In this document: positions 40,960-45,331 of the stretch, piece by piece | How positions within the stretch are numbered: the stretch's first letter is position 1 | How the letters are laid out: each line of letters opens with the position of its first letter | Assembly (NCBI GenBank): GCA_021776025.1 | Contig: JAJFGR010000020.1 | Location: 1 to 45,331, forward strand | Origin: Alphaproteobacteria bacterium | GTDB lineage: Bacteria > Pseudomonadota > Alphaproteobacteria > Micavibrionales > Micavibrionaceae | Length of the DNA: 45,331 nucleotides | Reading direction: 5' to 3' | Made by a program: the position numbers and the translations under genes | Notes under the pieces: generated by a model | What the model was told of the DNA's origin: nothing | Seen by the model: the letters and a program-made list of their open reading frames with translations, nothing else | Database searches by the model: none

Positions 40960-43900
40960 TTATTTGTCTCCACTAAATTGTTCAGCACCACTAGGTACTG
41001 TAGTTACATCTACTGGTAATAGATCTTCGGCCATCTTTTGTACCATAGAGTTCATTAACTTCTCTTGTCTAGATTTACCATTCTTAATTCTATTAGCTAC
41101 CATCTTAAATACTTTCTCCTTTTGAGCAGGATCAAGATGTGCAGTAAATGCATCTGCCATTCTAGATGAGATCTTCGGGTCTCTCGTCTGATCTATAAAC
41201 GCTGATTGCATCAGTTTAAACACTGTAGTTGCAGCATCCTCTAGAACTTCATTCTCTCTCTTCATTATCTCTTCGATCTTATATGTTTCATTAAGATCAT
41301 TTAAACTAAATCCAAGAGCATGACCCATTAATGTTGGAGCATTTAGTTTCTCATCAGGATTAGTTTGATCTAGCATGATAGCACCATTCTTAGACAGCAA
41401 AGGTTTATCAGGATAGAAATATAGGAACGCAGCTTTCGATCCGTTTCTCCATGTGGAGATAATATCACCAGCTTCATCCATCATATACAACATCTCTTCT
41501 TGTGTAGGAGGTCTACGTTCTACCCATCCAGTTCTACCAAATGTATAGAATGATTCTGCTGCATCGTATGCGCGTATACCTAATGATCCAAATGCACCAC
41601 TAAGTAATTCAAGTAAGGATGCTTTCTCTGTAAACATCTCCATAATAGTATCCGCAAACTGTTGTGCTATAGCACCACGACTACCAATATTAACATCAGA
41701 TCCAAAGACATACTTAGCCATAAGATCAGGTGTACCACCTCTCATCCATGTAGCTACTTTCTCATCCATATCACCGGGTTCTAAGTTGGCTAATGATGCT
41801 CCTCTATCTAAGAAGTATTCACCCATTGGTATGCCAGCAGCACCAAACAATGCAGCTTGACCAATCATTAACTTGAATCTCTTATCAGGAGTCATCAATG
41901 ATCCGGGAACTAATGCTTCTGTATACTTAGTAGCAATCTGCCAGAACTGTGTAGGAATACCAGTGAAGCCTTCCTGCCATGTAGCTCTGTTTGCTCTAGT
42001 TAAGTTAAGCATTAATTGATTAGCTTCATCTAAGATTGTCTTACCTGCGGCATCATCTAATTTACTAGATGGATTAGCCTTCTTCCAATTCTTATATGCT
42101 GATGTAAATGCATACCGTCTATTATATAATTCCCCTTCCTTATAGAAAACTAGTCCATTATCTAGTACTGTTTTGAATTGTTGCATTCCCATAGGCATAC
42201 CTTGAGATACTGCAGCCAAATCACCAGTAGCAAAGATAGATTCTTTGTAACCAGACTTCTTCCATAAAGAATGAATCTCTTCTATGTCTTCTAGATCAGG
42301 CATCTTAGATAACTTCTTCAATGTAGCTAGTTGTGTAGCCTCATTAGGAATAAGATCTAATGTATGTAATGCCATGACTCTATTAATAGTTCTAGGAAAT
42401 CCGAGAGGATCAATAGATAATGCTATAGTAGAACCAAAGGCCTGAACTATAAGCTGTGCTGGATTATAGAAACCAAGTAACGCATGGAAAGCAGATGCTT
42501 TAGCCATTGCTACAGGATCCCTATGATCTAATCTATGTAATGTTTTAGCAAAAGATTTATTAATCCCTTCAGTATACTCAGCTATATCTCTCATAACTGT
42601 CTGTGTTGCACGCTCTTGTGCAGAGGGGATACGCATCTGTTGTACTATGTACTCATGAGATTGTTCTAATGCTCTTCGTTCTTTACTCCCCTTAGCTAAT
42701 CCTATATTATTAATAGCATTAAAGAAGTCATTGTTGTACTCAGCAGGAATTACACTAGTACCATTCGGCCCAGCCTGTCTTGCTGTATTCAACCAACGCT
42801 TCTGTGCAGCTAATCTCCACTCTGTTAGTGGCATATGTCTAGCTAAGTTATCTAAATTCCTTTGAATTGATTCCATTGCGGGTACACGATCAGGAATAAC
42901 ATCATCTAATCCCATACGCACTGGCTCACTTGCACGAGATCCTGTATATAGTCCACCATGTACACCATATGACTCTCTTGCTAAGTTTAATTCATCCATT
43001 TCCCTATCATACAGTACTTCATACTGTATATCGGGGTTCTTTTCGTTTAAAGATTGCTTGAATTTCTCTGCATCACTCTTATTATCAAACATGCGCATAG
43101 TTTTTTGATTAACTATGGCCTCTTTACCATCCATTTTACCTACAATATTCTGTTTTACAAAGTAGAATCCATCCTTTGAGGCTTTAGGTACGTAACCTGC
43201 CTTACGATGTAATACTATTTGAGGTAAATCAGATACATCATTGGATTGTACCCATGCATATCTAACATAGGAGCTAGCTCCTACTTCAGTGGATACTTTT
43301 TGTGCTTCATCTAGACGAGCAAGTTTCCATCCCTCATCATATGCTTCCTGTATGAGTTGGGAATCCATTATGTTATCTACACCACCTAATCCATCATTGA
43401 TGGCTGGATCATACACATCAGTATTCTTCTGTACCTGTCTTGATGCAGATGTAGAATCATCAAAGACTTTACCTATTACAGGTTTACCTTGAAAATCTAC
43501 TTCCTTTAATCCTCTAAGAGATAATGTAGTACGTACTTCATCATTCTTTAGGATATAAGACATATCCATTATCTTACGTACGTTATAATAGGCAGCTACT
43601 TGTTTATCATTTAATGGAGGAACATAACCAAAAGGAGTCTCCATTCCGGCACGTAACTCTTGTATACTAAATACTTTACCAAAGGATCCATCTGTATTAA
43701 GATAATCATCTCCGTATAATAGTACAGCATCTAATTCTTTTAGAGACTTCTTGCTCTTAGGTGTAACACCAAAACCTAATGGCTTCAATGAATCTTTTAA
43801 TAAACCCGTTAATGTACTACGATGCTTATCAGATGTCATTAGTATCCGTGTAGCAGGATTAACTAATAAGTTCTGATCTGATGCAAAGATATAACTAGGA

Positions 43901-45267
43901 GATGCAAGTTGTCCTTTAATTATACCTACTTCAGATGTCTTATATGTATTAGATATATCATCTAAAGTCCAATTAACTTTCTCTTTAACTCTTACTGGAA
44001 CATTATCTGTAGGATTTAAGTACTCATATCGTACAGTTAATCCAGTCTTGCTTTCACCAAGTACTTCTAACTTAGTTACTTCTGGTTTAGTTTCAAGGAC
44101 AGCAAGTTTATCATTGATATCTTTATTAAGATTAGCAACGAAGGCATCCTTTTCTGAGGCCGACAAGAATCCTTCAGCAATCTCATCCTCTCTATTCAAT
44201 AGAGATTTAGTTACTGTATCTATTTGTTGACCTACCTTATTTACTTCTGCAGATATAGCATCATCAGCTTGAGGATGTAATCCTTCAAACTTCCAAGGGG
44301 TATGATTGTTTGCTAGTATATCAGGTGCAGTATCTAGTACATCTGCTACCTCACTATCTGTTAATCCTAATGCATTAAGTCTACCCGCCATTTCTGTATC
44401 ACCAGCGGCACTGATGCTCTTAAGTACAGAGTTTCCCATTGAAGATCTGATTAATTTAACTATAGGCTTAGCGGCTAAGGTTCCCAATCCTGCAGCATCT
44501 AATGCTAAGAAGAACTTATCCATTGCAAGTTCACCTTTAACATCTTCCTCACCTTCAGGATCAATCATCTTTAATAAGAATAGATTAGTTTTTAATTCAT
44601 TCTGATCTGTAGCTTCTTGAAGTTCTTCTACTATCTGAGGGAATAATCTTTGCTGGTCATCTAATGGCATACTACGGAAATTAAATACAAAGTTCTTAAA
44701 ATCCTGTCCAGTAGATAATAATCCACCATCAGTTACTCTATTAATATCTATAGATAAGTCAGTAAGAAATAGGCCAGCATAATCCCAAAAGCCTACATCC
44801 TCAGTAAGTTCTCCCATTACTCTAGACATAGTTAATTTATTCTTGACACGTTCACGTACTTCATCATCTTCCATCGAAGGAAGTATAGATAAAGTAAAGG
44901 CTTCTTCTGGTGCAGATATCGCTTGAGCATCTGATTCTAGTTGTGCTACCGCTTCAGGTAATACATCTGCATTTTCAATAGCAACATCAGGAGCCACATT
45001 CATAAAGCTTTCTAGTGCTTTCTTATTTGCTTCACTTACTCTTTCTGCTGATTTGAATAGAAGATCTGTACTATCTAAACCGGATATATTTTGATAAGCT
45101 GAATCAATCTCTTCACCCTCGGTAACTTTGTTAATAGTTTCCATAGCGATAAGACGATTAAGACTTCTCTTATTATCAGGTGTAGCTGCTTCCATCTCAG
45201 GATCAAACAACACAGAACTAGTGGTCTCTAATTCTGGTTCTATACTGTTATCAAATAATGAAGTCAT
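40960..45267 (-). CDS. Giant internal virion / DNA ejection protein, T7 gp16-like (1435 aa)
   Basis: Size and position match the large ejection protein that spans the envelope during genome entry. The N-terminal 600 residues are helical and acidic. A mixed region about residues 680-770 (with a GFYFVKQNIVG stretch) resembles domains found in large phage polyvalent proteins. Weakly hydrophobic helices (for example GFYNPAQLIVQAFGSTIALS, about 959-978, and a Gly/Ala-rich stretch near 1150) could insert into membrane. I see no N-terminal transglycosylase as in T7 gp16; that activity appears on the next gene. The N-terminal codons are repeated at 1-77. Confidence 0.8.
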   Translation of the reverse strand: MTSLFDNSIEPELETTSSVLFDPEMEAATPDNKRSLNRLIAMETINKVTEGEEIDSAYQNISGLDSTDLLFKSAERVSEANKKALESFMNVAPDVAIENADVLPEAVAQLESDAQAISAPEEAFTLSILPSMEDDEVRERVKNKLTMSRVMGELTEDVGFWDYAGLFLTDLSIDINRVTDGGLLSTGQDFKNFVFNFRSMPLDDQQRLFPQIVEELQEATDQNELKTNLFLLKMIDPEGEEDVKGELAMDKFFLALDAAGLGTLAAKPIVKLIRSSMGNSVLKSISAAGDTEMAGRLNALGLTDSEVADVLDTAPDILANNHTPWKFEGLHPQADDAISAEVNKVGQQIDTVTKSLLNREDEIAEGFLSASEKDAFVANLNKDINDKLAVLETKPEVTKLEVLGESKTGLTVRYEYLNPTDNVPVRVKEKVNWTLDDISNTYKTSEVGIIKGQLASPSYIFASDQNLLVNPATRILMTSDKHRSTLTGLLKDSLKPLGFGVTPKSKKSLKELDAVLLYGDDYLNTDGSFGKVFSIQELRAGMETPFGYVPPLNDKQVAAYYNVRKIMDMSYILKNDEVRTTLSLRGLKEVDFQGKPVIGKVFDDSTSASRQVQKNTDVYDPAINDGLGGVDNIMDSQLIQEAYDEGWKLARLDEAQKVSTEVGASSYVRYAWVQSNDVSDLPQIVLHRKAGYVPKASKDGFYFVKQNIVGKMDGKEAIVNQKTMRMFDNKSDAEKFKQSLNEKNPDIQYEVLYDREMDELNLARESYGVHGGLYTGSRASEPVRMGLDDVIPDRVPAMESIQRNLDNLARHMPLTEWRLAAQKRWLNTARQAGPNGTSVIPAEYNNDFFNAINNIGLAKGSKERRALEQSHEYIVQQMRIPSAQERATQTVMRDIAEYTEGINKSFAKTLHRLDHRDPVAMAKASAFHALLGFYNPAQLIVQAFGSTIALSIDPLGFPRTINRVMALHTLDLIPNEATQLATLKKLSKMPDLEDIEEIHSLWKKSGYKESIFATGDLAAVSQGMPMGMQQFKTVLDNGLVFYKEGELYNRRYAFTSAYKNWKKANPSSKLDDAAGKTILDEANQLMLNLTRANRATWQEGFTGIPTQFWQIATKYTEALVPGSLMTPDKRFKLMIGQAALFGAAGIPMGEYFLDRGASLANLEPGDMDEKVATWMRGGTPDLMAKYVFGSDVNIGSRGAIAQQFADTIMEMFTEKASLLELLSGAFGSLGIRAYDAAESFYTFGRTGWVERRPPTQEEMLYMMDEAGDIISTWRNGSKAAFLYFYPDKPLLSKNGAIMLDQTNPDEKLNAPTLMGHALGFSLNDLNETYKIEEIMKRENEVLEDAATTVFKLMQSAFIDQTRDPKISSRMADAFTAHLDPAQKEKVFKMVANRIKNGKSRQEKLMNSMVQKMAEDLLPVDVTTVPSGAEQFSGDK

Positions 45268-45331
45268 TTATGATCCTATTTTTCCAAGTGAACCAAAGCC
45301 ACCTGCTAAGTCAAATACTTTAGAGCTAGCA
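45191..45331. repeat. Right copy of the 141-bp exact terminal overlap
   Basis: Identical to bases 1-141 and to be removed when the genome is closed into a circle. Confidence 0.95.
45268..45331 (-). CDS. gp14-like core protein, C-terminal fragment cut by the window edge
   Basis: This repeats the last codons and stop of the gene at 78-587, read on the minus strand from the right edge. It is the same gene in the circular genome and not a second copy. Confidence 0.9.
   Translation of the reverse strand, partial: ASSKVFDLAGGFGSLGKIGS

Overview
The window is one complete tailed-phage genome, linearised from a circular assembly. Bases 1-141 repeat exactly at 45191-45331, so the unique genome is 45,190 bp and the gene cut at the left edge is whole at the right edge. 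The DNA is AT-rich and densely packed. I see no tRNA, integrase or lysogeny repressor, and no RNA polymerase or sigma factor. The head, tail-tube, internal-core and replication genes are T7-supergroup type. Lack of a phage RNA polymerase, a primase separate from the helicase, and a T7-like endonuclease I fit marine podoviruses of the SIO1/VpV262 (Zobellviridae-like) kind. The host is probably a Gram-negative aquatic bacterium, perhaps a gammaproteobacterium; this is inference.

Layout: two divergent arms leave a non-coding control region at about 15.5-16.4 kb and converge at a hairpin near 38.65 kb. The leftward (minus) arm is the virion and lysis arm. In transcription order it holds small head and membrane genes, a holin and lipoprotein lysis cassette, a tail fibre and its paralogues, small and large terminase, portal, scaffold, major capsid, two decoration-like proteins, tail tube A and B, a GNAT protein at the T7 gp13 position and a gp14-like core protein. 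Across the junction follow a 1435-residue ejection protein and a 764-residue protein ending in a peptidoglycan-hydrolase-like domain. A good sigma70-type promoter points into this arm at 15770-15798.

The rightward (plus) arm begins with an AT-rich origin-like segment carrying DnaA-box-like 9-mers and inverted repeats. Next come a small gene, a stretch of about 600 nt that looks like a large folded non-coding RNA, a 207-residue unknown gene, a possible small RNA with its own promoter and terminator, and a run of tiny overlapping genes (18.3-21.7 kb). Then comes a modification operon at 21.8-28.1 kb: two glutamine-synthetase-fold amidoligases, a class II glutamine amidotransferase with a zinc-ribbon tail, an ATP-grasp ligase, a gamma-glutamylcyclotransferase-like enzyme and two unknown proteins. 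The replication module (28.2-38.6 kb) has primase, metallophosphoesterase, DnaB-like helicase, DEDD exonuclease, family A polymerase, an SSB-like protein, 5'-3' exonuclease, endonuclease I, a second DEDD exonuclease with a zinc ribbon, and two nucleotide-pool enzymes (MazZ-like and HD).

The genes imply host RNA polymerase transcription, a phage-encoded replisome, headful or terminase packaging, and a dedicated pathway that makes or remodels amide (peptide or isopeptide) bonds on an unknown substrate. The amidoligase operon, the large RNA, and a tail-gene fragment copied into the replication module are the items most worth following.
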